From: Pseudomonas sp. B21-023
GTDB taxonomy: Bacteria; Pseudomonadota; Gammaproteobacteria; Pseudomonadales; Pseudomonadaceae
DNA length: 64,000 bases
NCBI RefSeq assembly: GCF_024749165.1
Contig: NZ_CP087190.1
Span: forward strand, 3,383,501-3,447,500
Direction: 5' to 3'
The notes beneath the pieces are model-generated. The model was not told where the DNA came from. It did not search any database and saw only the letters and a program-made list of their open reading frames with translations. Position 1 is the first letter of the stretch. Every line of letters begins with the position of its first letter. Below, one piece after another: positions 1-8,199 of the stretch. Position numbers and translations under genes: made by a program.

Positions 1-191
1 TATGTCCCCTCCTCCACACACTCCAGGCCGGGTATCGCCCGCAGGCGCAGAAAGCCGAGCATTGCCGCAGTGTCATAGGGGGGACGCCAGCCCAGGAAAA
101 AACAGCCGTCCAAGCGCGTATCGCGCGCTTTCAGTGCCAGGTCGCAGGTGTCGTTTTCGGTGGTGTCGTTGATATTGGCCATGGGTGACAT
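1..191 (-). CDS. alkA: DNA-3-methyladenine glycosylase AlkA-like, 5' part only
   Basis: The gene runs off the left edge and only about the first 63 residues are visible. The stretch WRPPYDTAAMLGFLRLRAIP matches the AlkA N-terminal domain signature (RPPYDW..L..FL..RA..G.E), so the product should excise alkylated bases in the cytoplasm. Before it lies ARDTRLDGCFF, which resembles the start of the Ada methyl-phosphotriester domain (ARDxRxDGxFF), but the zinc cysteines that should follow are absent. I chose ATG at 191 because AGGGG lies about five bases upstream; ATG 182 is the alternative. The C-terminal helix-hairpin-helix and catalytic Asp lie outside the window. Family call is fairly sure, exact subtype is not. 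Confidence 0.6.
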   Translation of the reverse strand, partial: MSPMANINDTTENDTCDLALKARDTRLDGCFFLGWRPPYDTAAMLGFLRLRAIPGLECVEEGT

Positions 192-238
192 GGTAGCCCC
201 TGTGCATCGCCGTGACTCGCCATTTTCGTACCGGCGCC

Positions 239-403
239 CTAGTGTGGTGTTTTGCAAATACGACCAATAAATCGCGAGCGATTTTTGCGCTCAGGCAAGG
301 CGTCGCGACGAGTCGTAGCCCAGCTACGGCGAGGAGCGACAACGCTGCATGAGCGCAAAAAGCGCCGCGAGTTATGGTCGTTATTTGTGAAACACCACAC
401 TAG
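239..403. repeat. 165-bp near-perfect palindromic MITE-like element
   Basis: The left end ctagtgtggtgtttt and the right end aaacaccacactag are inverted copies, and the match continues inward through gcgctca/tgagcgc to a centre near 320. Almost the whole 165 bp folds on itself. Each end carries CTAG. There is no open reading frame of note. It fills the space between the alkA-like gene and the chitinase terminator. The size, terminal inverted repeats and lack of coding content suggest a non-autonomous transposable element or a very large REP-type palindrome; I cannot name its family. Confidence 0.6.
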
Positions 404-412
404 CGACCAGGC

Positions 413-443
413 ACAAAAAATCCGATGCCTTGCGGCATCGGAT
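413..443 (-). terminator. Rho-independent terminator of the LPMO-chitinase operon
   Basis: Read on the minus strand, an ATCCGATGCC stem closes over GCAA onto GGCATCGGAT and is followed by a T-run. It lies about 70 bases after the chitinase stop codon and fits the end of that transcript. Confidence 0.85.
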
Positions 444-514
444 CTTCATGTGGTGATCAAGCCGACAGGCCTCGACTGTCGGGCATCAGGCACGTCTGCC
501 GGATGCTGGCTCGA

Positions 515-1552
515 TCAGGCGTCGACGGACGCTGTGGCCTTGTTGCCACTGTTGATCAGCGGCCCGTAGCGCCGGCTGAACTCCTGGTTGTAGGGCACGT
601 GGTTCTTGTTGACCCCGCTGTCCCAGTTGACCGACCAGGTCATCAGGCCCTTGATCGACACGCCCTTGGCGTAAAGGCGCTTGAACGCGTTAGTCACCGC
701 CGTCGGGTTGATCACATAGCCGGTGGCGGCGGCGTCGACGTTGGCCGGCAGGCCGATGACGAACTTGTCGGCCGGGATCCGGGTGAAGCCGCGGGTGCCA
801 CTGACCAGGCTCTCGGTCAGGTAGAACAGGAAGTCCTCCTTCATGGCATCGTTGTTCTGCGCGATCCAGGCGCCGTTGCCATTGTTGGCCTCCTGCACCC
901 AGAGCCCGTCGCCCCCCTGGTTGTAGAACTGCGGGGCGATGAAATCGTAGTACCCCTCCAGTGCCTTGAGGTAGTCGACGTAGCGCCCCGCGCTGGTCAG
1001 GTAGGGGAACTCCGGTGCCATGCTGATGATGAAATGCTTGCCCTCGGCGGCGTAGTGATCCTTCACCAGTTTCAGCGCGGCAGGCAGGACCGTCTTGTTG
1101 GCGGCGAAATCGATCGCGCTCTGTTCAAGGTCGATGTCCAGCCCGTCGAAACCGTAGGTTTCCACCAGGCGAATGATTTCATTGGCCAGCGGTTGTTCAT
1201 GGCCCGGGTTCAGGGCGATATGCGCATCGGCGCCGCCCAGGGACATCAGCACCGTCCTGCCCTGGCTGTTGAGCACGCCCACCTGGCGCCGGAACTCGGC
1301 ATCGGACAGGTTGTACGGCTTGAAGGTCGGTATGCCGCTGCCCTTCATGAAGGCCACCGCCACCACGTTGTAGTCGCGTGGCACCTCCTCCAGGCTCATG
1401 TTGGCGAACTGCCCGCGCTGGTAACCATCCGCCGGGCCGGCCGGCCAGTTGTGCCAGTAGCCCATGAGGATCTTCTTGCCCGCCAGGCTGGGCATCCGCG
1501 ATGCAGCGTCATCCTGCGCTGCCTTGAGTTGGGTAAAGTCAATCGTTGCCAT
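515..1552 (-). CDS. GH18 chitinase, no signal peptide
   Basis: A 345-residue glycoside hydrolase family 18 protein that should cleave beta-1,4-GlcNAc links in chitin. The catalytic motif DxxDxDxE is present as DGLDIDLE at residues 136-143, with E143 the expected proton donor; SLGGADA at about 104-110 is the usual upstream GH18 strand, and an M-x-P-E/ QFYN pair follows near 185-220. It is a bare catalytic barrel without a chitin-binding module. The N-terminus (MATIDFTQLKAAQDD) is polar with no Sec or Tat leader, which is unusual for a chitinase. GAAGGA precedes the ATG. It lies 37 bases after the LPMO gene on the same strand, so the two are co-transcribed and probably act together on chitin. 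Confidence 0.93.
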   Translation of the reverse strand: MATIDFTQLKAAQDDAASRMPSLAGKKILMGYWHNWPAGPADGYQRGQFANMSLEEVPRDYNVVAVAFMKGSGIPTFKPYNLSDAEFRRQVGVLNSQGRTVLMSLGGADAHIALNPGHEQPLANEIIRLVETYGFDGLDIDLEQSAIDFAANKTVLPAALKLVKDHYAAEGKHFIISMAPEFPYLTSAGRYVDYLKALEGYYDFIAPQFYNQGGDGLWVQEANNGNGAWIAQNNDAMKEDFLFYLTESLVSGTRGFTRIPADKFVIGLPANVDAAATGYVINPTAVTNAFKRLYAKGVSIKGLMTWSVNWDSGVNKNHVPYNQEFSRRYGPLINSGNKATASVDA

Positions 1553-1589
1553 GTTCCAATCCTTCAGAACGTGTGTAGATCCCGCGGAC

Positions 1590-2225
1590 TTACTGGAAGT
1601 CGACGTCGAATGCCTGGTAGAAGGCGTTGCCGGTGTTGGCGACGATCCACATCAGCACGATCACGTGACGGCCTTTCTTGTTGGCCGGCAGCTTCACTTC
1701 GTGGTCGACCTTGGCCTTCAACTCGCCGGCGTGGCTGTAGTACGGCACCTGCGGGTAGAAGTCCTCGGCGAACGGCTTGTCTTCCAATTGCGCACGGGTG
1801 ATGCGTTGTTTCGGGTCCCAACCGTCCTTGGTGATCAGCCAGCGATAGCCGCGGGTGGTATGCGGCGCGGTGTAGCGCCAGGTCACCTTGAACACTTGCC
1901 CGGCGTCAACATTGATCAGCGGCCAGGTGAAGGCGCGGTTGAGCTTCTTGCCCATCTCCTCGTCGGTGAAGTTGACGCAGTCACGGGCGTCGGTCTTGCC
2001 ACCGCTGAGGATGTAGCCATCGGCGGGCGGTGCGACGCTCGGGTTGTCCGACTGGAACGGCGCGGGGAACGGACCGGCGGCCAGGGCCGGGAAGTTCTTG
2101 CCGCCTTCCATTTCATCGACCTGCCAGCCGCTCAGCACGCCGAGGTCGATGGCGACGGCGCCACGCGAGGCTGGGGTGGTGACACGACCGTGACGAAGCG
2201 GGTTCTGGTTTTCTGGTTGGTTCAT
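1590..2225 (-). CDS. AA10 lytic polysaccharide monooxygenase (chitin-binding protein)
   Basis: A 211-residue copper monooxygenase that oxidatively cuts crystalline chitin. The AA10 copper site can be read against CBP21: HGRVTTPASR puts the first histidine at H12, TAPHTTRGYRWLITK gives H122, and NTGNAFYQAFDV gives the axial F202. In this family the first histidine must be the mature N-terminus, yet here it is preceded by eleven polar residues (MNQPENQNPLR) with no hydrophobic leader; maturation would need cleavage after Arg11. GGAG at the right distance supports ATG 2225, and no longer in-frame start gives a leader. First gene of the operon with the chitinase. Confidence 0.92.
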   Translation of the reverse strand: MNQPENQNPLRHGRVTTPASRGAVAIDLGVLSGWQVDEMEGGKNFPALAAGPFPAPFQSDNPSVAPPADGYILSGGKTDARDCVNFTDEEMGKKLNRAFTWPLINVDAGQVFKVTWRYTAPHTTRGYRWLITKDGWDPKQRITRAQLEDKPFAEDFYPQVPYYSHAGELKAKVDHEVKLPANKKGRHVIVLMWIVANTGNAFYQAFDVDFQ

Positions 2226-2452
2226 CGTTGTAACTCCATGTGGTTTGAGAACTCTCCCTTTCCGAAGGAGAGGCCTTCAAACTAACGGAGCTGGATTTAT
2301 TGTCCACGCAGCCATTTTTGCTCCTGGCGTGCTCAGGCATTGGAATCACCAATGAATACTGGACAAATATACAGTATAACTTGAATTATCCTACTCACCC
2401 TGAAGCAAAACACCTACACGCCAGCGCGATGTCTGGCCTGTATACGAGCCTG

Positions 2453-4141
2453 TCAGCCAATGAAGTACTGTCGGCGTTTGGAGCGGTAGTTCGACGGGTC
2501 CAGGTGCGCGGGCAGCCACTGCCCGGCCGTCTCCTTCAGATAATTGCCCTGGCTGCCGGGCCGGGCCTGGTACCTTGCCGCCAGGTAGCGGGCGTAGTGA
2601 TGGTCGAACAGGCGCATGAACTCGCCAAAATAGATGTCCGCAACCCGGGTGTCGCCGTGGATCACCAGCATGTTCTCGTCGTTCTTCACCTGGGAGGCGC
2701 TGCTGAAGTTCGCCGAGCCCGTCACCACCGTGGGCTGCTCGCCCAAGGGATCGACCAGCATGTACTTGGTGTGGATGTAATCGTTGCTGTTGAGCGGGTT
2801 GTCGCGTTCCTTCAGCGCGTTGCTCAGCGTGTTGTCCTCGCTCAGGTAGCTACCGGCAGCGAAGATCACGTCACCGTCGGTACCGATGTTCTCCGTCTCC
2901 TTCAGCGGATCGTCCTTGATCACGTAGCGCAGCACATCGTTCTGTGCCTGGAACACCGCCTGGAATTCGGCGGCGATCTCGAAGGCAGCGGTGAAGCACA
3001 CCAATTGACTGGCCGCGCTGGCCAGGTTGGCGTACCACTGCAAGGTCTTGCGCGCCTGGGGCTGATCGTTATCTTCGCGCGGGCTGAACACGGGATAGGT
3101 GCCCGGCTGCAACGGCAATGCCGGCAGCGGGCTGGCCTGGGCATTGGGCGTGCGCAACTTGCCTGGCGTCAGGTTGCGTTGCAGGCGTGTCCAGTAATCA
3201 AGGTATTGCCGGGCGATTTCGGGGTCGTGGACGATGTGCCCCACGTTCGAATGGCCGAAGATCCCACCGGCCGAGATATTGGTCGAGCCGGTCCAGACAC
3301 TGACCGGCTGGCCATGCTCGAGCAGCACGATGAACTTGTTGTGGCGGATACCTTCGCTGACCGTGCGCGGATGAGCGTGAGCGGCCAGGCCGGCCTGGGC
3401 GATGGTGGCCTGGTTCTCGGCCTTGTACTTGCTGGCCGCGTCATAGACCACCTGCACGTCGCCTTCTTGCGCGGCATCGCTTAGCGCCTGGGCGACCGGC
3501 AGGTAGTGAAATTCATAGAACGCCGCGCGCAACCCCATGCCCGGCCTGGCACCGCGTTCGATGAAGGCAAGCAGGGCTTCGTACAAGCCTCGCGAAAGCC
3601 ACCTCATCGGCTTGGATTGCGGCGCGTCGGGGTCGGGAGCGACGTTGTCGAACTCCCGGGCATAGGCCTGGGAGCCGATCACGCCACGGTTGAAGTGCAC
3701 GTCGTGGCGCACGCCCGTGCCTGGCGCCGTCGTGCTTTCGCAGCGCACACGCACGGCAACACCCAGGGCCTCATCCACACGCAGGTTCTTCGGCTCGCCG
3801 AACACCGGTTGCACCGCGTACTCGTAGTCGCCTTCGGCAGTGGCGGTGTAGTCCGCCCACAGGAAACTCTGGATGGGGTGCTCGCTGGTCGGCACCCGCG
3901 TGCCTGGGGGCAGCCCCTTGTCCTTGTCTGCGAAGCGTTTCAAGCCACGCAGGTAATAGCGGGTACGCACCTGGCCGGCCGCGTCGAACTGCTTGCGCTG
4001 CACGGCAAAGCCCAGCAGGTTCTGCTCGGCGACCAGCGTCGCAAGGTTCGGTGGCGTGACGAAGTCCCAGGCCAGCACCACGACATGGGTACCGGTGATG
4101 GCGCGTACGCGCAGGTAGTCGCCCGTGGCGGATGCTCGCAT
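2453..4141 (-). CDS. Phospholipase D-like protein with two HKD modules, the first degenerate
   Basis: A 562-residue member of the phospholipase D superfamily, which hydrolyses phosphodiester bonds in lipids or nucleic acids. The C-terminal HKD is intact (HTKYMLVD, residues 457-464, followed by TGSANFS). The N-terminal one is HNKFIVLL at 267-274, keeping H and K but with Leu where Asp is expected, followed by WTGSTNIS. Residues 1-170 are a beta-rich region I do not recognise. No signal peptide is seen. GGAG sits before ATG 4141; an in-frame upstream start would run into the RNase T2 gene. It follows that gene by 23 bases on the same strand, so an operon is likely. Substrate unknown; it could be a nuclease, a lipase or a toxin. 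Confidence 0.8.
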   Translation of the reverse strand: MRASATGDYLRVRAITGTHVVVLAWDFVTPPNLATLVAEQNLLGFAVQRKQFDAAGQVRTRYYLRGLKRFADKDKGLPPGTRVPTSEHPIQSFLWADYTATAEGDYEYAVQPVFGEPKNLRVDEALGVAVRVRCESTTAPGTGVRHDVHFNRGVIGSQAYAREFDNVAPDPDAPQSKPMRWLSRGLYEALLAFIERGARPGMGLRAAFYEFHYLPVAQALSDAAQEGDVQVVYDAASKYKAENQATIAQAGLAAHAHPRTVSEGIRHNKFIVLLEHGQPVSVWTGSTNISAGGIFGHSNVGHIVHDPEIARQYLDYWTRLQRNLTPGKLRTPNAQASPLPALPLQPGTYPVFSPREDNDQPQARKTLQWYANLASAASQLVCFTAAFEIAAEFQAVFQAQNDVLRYVIKDDPLKETENIGTDGDVIFAAGSYLSEDNTLSNALKERDNPLNSNDYIHTKYMLVDPLGEQPTVVTGSANFSSASQVKNDENMLVIHGDTRVADIYFGEFMRLFDHHYARYLAARYQARPGSQGNYLKETAGQWLPAHLDPSNYRSKRRQYFIG

Positions 4142-4164
4142 GGGAGGCACTCCTTGCAGGAAGG

Positions 4165-4935
4165 TTACTGGTAGGGTGTGCGGACCTTGATCTGCTGGTT
4201 GTCGGGGGTCCCGCCGGCCGGGCACGGCATTGGGCCGAGCTGTTTGTCCAGGCAGACCCAGAGCTCTTTCAGGCGGTTGCCCGAACCCACCGATACCCGC
4301 AGGCTCTGCGCAGGCAGCGCCGGGTTATGGGCCAGGAACGCCTGCTTGATGTCGCTCACCTTGGCGTCCACCAATTGATTGGGGCCCGCTTCGCTGCCGA
4401 GCATTTCCTGCAGGGAGGGCCGCTGCAGCGAGTCGTAGACCCGCTGGATATCGGCAAAGTAGCGGTCCGGCGACGACCAGCCGCAGGTACCGTGGGCCTG
4501 CCATTCGTTCTGCATCAGGTCCGGCCCGGGCATCATGCACAGGTGCTGCCTGACCAAGGGTGCCGGCAACGAACCGACAGTCTGGCAGTTGCGCGGATGG
4601 TCCTGGTTGGACCTGGCGTAGCCATTCTGCGGCCACAGGCCGTGCACCACCCATTCGAAACGATTGCCCGAGAAGCACTGGAAGGCATGCTTTTCGCGTT
4701 GCGCCTTGGGCTTGTTGCGCTGGGCTTCACAATGCTCCGGCGACCAGGACAGCACCAGGGCCAGGTAATCGGTGGGCAGGTCCTTGTTGACGTAATCCAC
4801 GGGGCGGGCCGGCGCAGGCTCGACATTGTCGGGCAACACGCAGACTTGCTCGGCGAAGGTGGGCGAGGCGGCGGCTGCCAGGCAGCCAAAGAGCAGCGTT
4901 TTCAGGCGGGTTGCAGATCGTGGTGTCCATTGCAT
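4165..4935 (-). CDS. Secreted ribonuclease T2 family protein
   Basis: A 256-residue periplasmic or secreted endoribonuclease, cutting RNA through 2',3'-cyclic phosphate intermediates. Both catalytic segments are present: CAS I as VVHGLWPQN and CAS II as EWQAHGTCG (usual EWxKHGTC, so the Lys is Ala here). Several cysteines suit an exported disulfide protein. A Sec leader is clear, LLFGCLAAAASPTFA, with cleavage expected after AFA-like TFA. AAGGAGG precedes ATG 4935; longer frames upstream have no such site. It is divergent from the small gene at 5090 and leads the probable operon with the phospholipase D-like gene. Confidence 0.9.
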   Translation of the reverse strand: MQWTPRSATRLKTLLFGCLAAAASPTFAEQVCVLPDNVEPAPARPVDYVNKDLPTDYLALVLSWSPEHCEAQRNKPKAQREKHAFQCFSGNRFEWVVHGLWPQNGYARSNQDHPRNCQTVGSLPAPLVRQHLCMMPGPDLMQNEWQAHGTCGWSSPDRYFADIQRVYDSLQRPSLQEMLGSEAGPNQLVDAKVSDIKQAFLAHNPALPAQSLRVSVGSGNRLKELWVCLDKQLGPMPCPAGGTPDNQQIKVRTPYQ

Positions 4936-5089
4936 GATGACCTCCTTGTCGGGTGCGACAGGCTCCGTGCCTGTCGCTCGGTTTAACCCGTCATGTGATG
5001 GTGTAGCGCGAATATGACGATTCGTCAGTGGCGGTTTGCTGTATCGTTCACCCCTGCGGCAGCACCCAGCGTCAATGAAGTGGAAGAAC

Positions 5090-5263
5090 ATGAACCGTCG
5101 TAAAAAGATCAACCAACTGTTGAAAGCCCACGCCAAGAAGGCCAGCGCCAAGTTGGCGCCGAAAAACAGGAACCCCTACATCTCCAAGGCCGACCGGTTG
5201 AAACTGGCGGCCGAGGCCGACCAGCAGACCGTGGCAGAGGGTGGCGTGCCCGCGCAATCCTGA
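5090..5263 (+). CDS. Small basic DUF2986 protein
   Basis: A 57-residue lysine-rich protein starting MNRRKKINQLLKAHAKKA and containing NRNPYISKADR, which matches the DUF2986 pattern of small basic proteins in gammaproteobacteria. No known function. It could bind nucleic acid from its charge, but that is a guess. The start at 5090 is chosen because the conserved family begins there; a longer frame from 5036 adds unrelated residues. Divergent from the RNase T2 gene. Confidence 0.75.
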   Translation: MNRRKKINQLLKAHAKKASAKLAPKNRNPYISKADRLKLAAEADQQTVAEGGVPAQS

Positions 5264-5311
5264 TTGACGGCAGGCCGCTCGCAGAAACTGCGGCGTCGCG
5301 AGGCAAACCCG

Positions 5312-6196
5312 CTACAGGGGCCTTATGGTGCTTGGCCCGGCAAACGCCCGCACCAACTGGTCGATCACCGCGCGCACCCGCGCCGTGTGGCGCAGGTCCT
5401 GGTGGGTGACCATCCACACCTCGTAGGGCTGGCTGCGCATGCGTTGCGGCCAGACTCGCCGCAAGCCGTCACGCTGCCCCAGCTCCACCGGGATCTCCCC
5501 CAGGCCCAGGCCTTCGGCGATGCCGCGGCGCAGCATCATGCTGGCGTTGGCCGCCATCACCACCCGCCCTTCGCCCAGGGGCACGTCCACCAGGGTCGGT
5601 TCGGCGCGGTCGCGCCAGTACGGCTCATACACCACCAGGTCGTGGCCGGCAAAGCTGCCCTCCTCCGGCACGCCCCGCCGCGCCAGGTAATCCGCCGAGG
5701 CGAACAGGCCCATCTGCCAGCTGGCCAGCTTGCGCAGCACCAGGTCGGGGCTGTCCGGGCGCTGGTTGCGGATGGCGATGTCGGTTTCACGTTGCGACAG
5801 ATTGACGATCTCCGAACTGCCACTGAGCACCGCGCGCACCTCAGGATGGGTCTCGTGCACCTGCCGCAGTGCCGGGATGACGAACTCCAGGGCCAGGGAG
5901 TCAGTGGTGGCGATGCGCACCTCGCCGGCCTCCTCGTTGTCCGCGCCTCGGGTTCGGCGGGCCAGCTCCAGAGCCGCCTGTTCCATCTTCTGCGCCATTT
6001 CCACGGCCACTTCACCGATGGCGGTCAACTGGTAGCCGGCCGGCGTGCGCAGGAACAAGGTCGAGCCCAGGTCCGCCTCCAGCGCCGCCACCCGCCGGCC
6101 CACCGTGGCCTGGTCGACCCGCAGCACCCGGGCGGCGCGGCGCAGGGTCTGTTCGCGGCTCAAGGCCAGCAGCATACGGGCATCATCCCAGTTCAT
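5312..6196 (-). CDS. LysR-family transcriptional regulator
   Basis: A 294-residue LysR regulator. The N-terminal winged helix (residues 3-60) contains AARVLRVDQATVGRRVAALE; the rest is a periplasmic-binding-protein-like effector domain (about 90-290). Its helix-turn-helix has the DQATVGRR variant typical of a subgroup that reads VSRRI-type sites with a changed recognition helix. AGGAG precedes ATG 6196. It is divergent from the quinone oxidoreductase gene at 6471, with a REP pair in between, so that gene is a possible target. Effector unknown. Confidence 0.88.
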   Translation of the reverse strand: MNWDDARMLLALSREQTLRRAARVLRVDQATVGRRVAALEADLGSTLFLRTPAGYQLTAIGEVAVEMAQKMEQAALELARRTRGADNEEAGEVRIATTDSLALEFVIPALRQVHETHPEVRAVLSGSSEIVNLSQRETDIAIRNQRPDSPDLVLRKLASWQMGLFASADYLARRGVPEEGSFAGHDLVVYEPYWRDRAEPTLVDVPLGEGRVVMAANASMMLRRGIAEGLGLGEIPVELGQRDGLRRVWPQRMRSQPYEVWMVTHQDLRHTARVRAVIDQLVRAFAGPSTIRPL

Positions 6197-6229
6197 TGGT
6201 CCACTCCTGATTGGGGGCGCGCCGCGCCC

Positions 6230-6295
6230 CATCGCTGGCAAGCCAGCTCCCACAGGGATCACCTGCGCATTGTGGGAGCTGGCTTGCCAGCGATG
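6230..6295. repeat. REP pair (inverted)
   Basis: Two inverted copies of a Pseudomonas REP core, catcgctggcaagccagctc at 6230 and its complement ending at 6295, separated by about 14 bases. It lies in the divergent region between the LysR gene and the quinone oxidoreductase. Confidence 0.85.
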
Positions 6296-6470
6296 AGGCC
6301 AGTACAGGCAACACAAAACCGCTTCCCACAACAATTCGCAGGGATGCGGCAGGCTGAAGAAAATCTGCAAAGGTGCGTCGCAAAATCGCCGCGCGACCCG
6401 GCAACCCGGGTTGCATACCCTGTGTCGCAACGGGCCGGCACGGCCTTTCTTCAGAATGACAGAGGTCTTC

Positions 6471-7487
6471 ATGCGTCACATCATCCCCAGCCAAATGAGC
6501 GCCATCGACATCACCCGGCCAGGCGGCCCCGAGGTCCTGCAGGTTGCCAGCCATGCCACGCCCCAGCCAGGCCCGCGCGAGGTGCTGGTGCAGGTGCATG
6601 CCGCTGGCGTCAACGGCCCCGACCTGCTGCAGCGCAAGGGCCTGTACGATCCACCCGCCGGCGCGCCGGCCATCCCGGGCCTGGAGATCGCCGGCAAGGT
6701 GGTGGCCATCGGCGAGCAGGTCCGTCACTTTGCCCTCGGCGATGCCGTGATCGCCCTGGTCCAGGGCGGGGGTTATGCCGAGTACGCTGTGGCCGACGAA
6801 CGCACCACCGCGCACCTGCCGGAAAACCTGTCGATGGTCGAGGGCGCGGCGCTGCCGGAAACCTTCATGACCGTGTGGGTCAACCTGTTCCAGCGCGGCG
6901 GCTTCAAGGCCGGTGAAAGCGTGCTGATCCATGGTGGCGCGTCGGGCATCGGCACTACCGCGACGCAGCTGGCCCGGGCCTTCGGCGCGGCGAAGATCTT
7001 CACCACGGTCAATGGCGCCGGGCAACAGGCCGCAAGCCTCGAACTTGGCGCCGACGTGGCCATCGACTACACCCGCGAGGACTTCGTCGAGCAAGTCATG
7101 GCGCACACCGACGGCAAGGGTGTGGATGTGATCGTCGACATCATCGCCGGCGACTACGTGGCGCGGAACTTCAGGGCCGCCGCCATGGACGGGCGCATCG
7201 TGCAGATCGGCGTGGTCAAGGGCCCGGCCACCGAGGTCGACCTGTTCCCGCTGCTGACCAAGCGCCTGACCCATATCGGCTCGACCCTGCGCGCGCGCAG
7301 CGCCGACGACAAGGCGGCGATCCTCGGCGAGTTGCAGGCCAAGGCCTGGCCCCATATACGCAGCGGCGCGGTCAAGCCGCTGATCCATGCCACCTTCCCG
7401 CTGGCAGCGGCCAGCCAGGCCCATGAACTGATGGAGTCGGGCCGGCATATCGGCAAGGTGGTGCTGAACGTCGCGCACAAGGGCTGA
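6471..7487 (+). CDS. NAD(P)H quinone oxidoreductase, PIG3/zinc-independent MDR family
   Basis: A 338-residue medium-chain reductase that should reduce quinones or enones with NADPH in the cytoplasm. The substrate-binding N-domain carries AAGVNGPDLLQRKGLYDPPAG, and the Rossmann motif is HGGASGIGTTATQLA near residue 150. The catalytic and structural zinc ligands of alcohol dehydrogenases are absent, as in quinone reductases; the FKAGESVLIHGG phrase is typical of the PIG3 group. AGAGG is upstream of ATG 6471. It converges on the LuxR gene with a one-base gap. Confidence 0.9.
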   Translation: MRHIIPSQMSAIDITRPGGPEVLQVASHATPQPGPREVLVQVHAAGVNGPDLLQRKGLYDPPAGAPAIPGLEIAGKVVAIGEQVRHFALGDAVIALVQGGGYAEYAVADERTTAHLPENLSMVEGAALPETFMTVWVNLFQRGGFKAGESVLIHGGASGIGTTATQLARAFGAAKIFTTVNGAGQQAASLELGADVAIDYTREDFVEQVMAHTDGKGVDVIVDIIAGDYVARNFRAAAMDGRIVQIGVVKGPATEVDLFPLLTKRLTHIGSTLRARSADDKAAILGELQAKAWPHIRSGAVKPLIHATFPLAAASQAHELMESGRHIGKVVLNVAHKG

Positions 7488-7488
7488 G

Positions 7489-8199
7489 TCAGTCGAGCGC
7501 ACCGCTGCCCAGGGCGATCCTGATCGCCTGGGCGGTGGTGCTCACCCCCAGGCGCCGGCGGGCGGCGCGCAGGTGGTTTTCCACCGTGCGCAGCGACAGG
7601 CCGAGGGTGGCGGCGATATCGGCCTGGCGCTGCCCGGCGGCGGTCCAGGCCAGGACCTGGCGCTCACGCTCGGACAAACGCCCCTGGCCGCTGGGCGCTT
7701 CCAACAGCCGCCGAGCGCCCGCGAACGCGGCCTGGGCCAGCAGCGTCAGGGCCAGGCGTGCGGCAGATGTCGCCACGACCTGCGCGCCACCGAAACTCAT
7801 GGCGCCTTCCAGGCCTGCGGGACCGAACACCGGCACCTGCAAGCCGTGGATACCCGGCCCGCTCGGCGTTCGTACCACGCGGTAACGCTCGTTGCCATCG
7901 TCCAGCCGCTTGCTCCAGAAGAACGGCTCGCGTGCCGCCAGCAGGTGACGGGTCACCGGACAGTGGCGCACGTAGGTCTGGGCGTCGACCGCCTGGCCAT
8001 CGCCGAACCAGTCCCCCTCCACCCAATGGATACGCTCGACCACCTCGTCCCGCGCAGCGCTGGCGCTGAACAGCACGAAGCGGTCATAGCCCAGCGGCCG
8101 GGCGACATCGCGCACGGCCGACTGGATATCCGCCAGGTCGGTGGCCTGCGCGATCCGCTGGACGGCTTGCACCAGCTGATCGAACGGCAAGTCCCTCAT
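7489..8199 (-). CDS. LuxR-type regulator with autoinducer-binding-like domain (LuxR solo)
   Basis: A 236-residue regulator. Residues 1-165 match the autoinducer-binding fold and residues 172-225 are a LuxR helix-turn-helix ([15 protein letters not shown], then [19 protein letters not shown]). Of the residues that contact acyl-homoserine lactone, the Asp-Pro pair appears to be Cys-Pro ([10 protein letters not shown]) in my alignment by eye, so the ligand may not be an AHL. No luxI gene is in the window. Its ATG overlaps the hchA stop (ATGA), making it the second gene of an hchA operon; it may sense a signal linked to carbonyl stress. Confidence 0.87.
   Translation of the reverse strand: MRDLPFDQLVQAVQRIAQATDLADIQSAVRDVARPLGYDRFVLFSASAARDEVVERIHWVEGDWFGDGQAVDAQTYVRHCPVTRHLLAAREPFFWSKRLDDGNERYRVVRTPSGPGIHGLQVPVFGPAGLEGAMSFGGAQVVATSAARLALTLLAQAAFAGARRLLEAPSGQGRLSERERQVLAWTAAGQRQADIAATLGLSLRTVENHLRAARRRLGVSTTAQAIRIALGSGALD

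Noticed and set aside
425..1801. Long open frame on the plus strand across the chitinase and LPMO genes
   Set aside because: It is the shadow of two well-supported minus-strand genes in high-GC DNA; no domain is seen.
4142..4225. Longer start for the phospholipase D-like gene at 4225
   Set aside because: It would overlap the RNase T2 coding end, adds unrelated residues and lacks a ribosome site.
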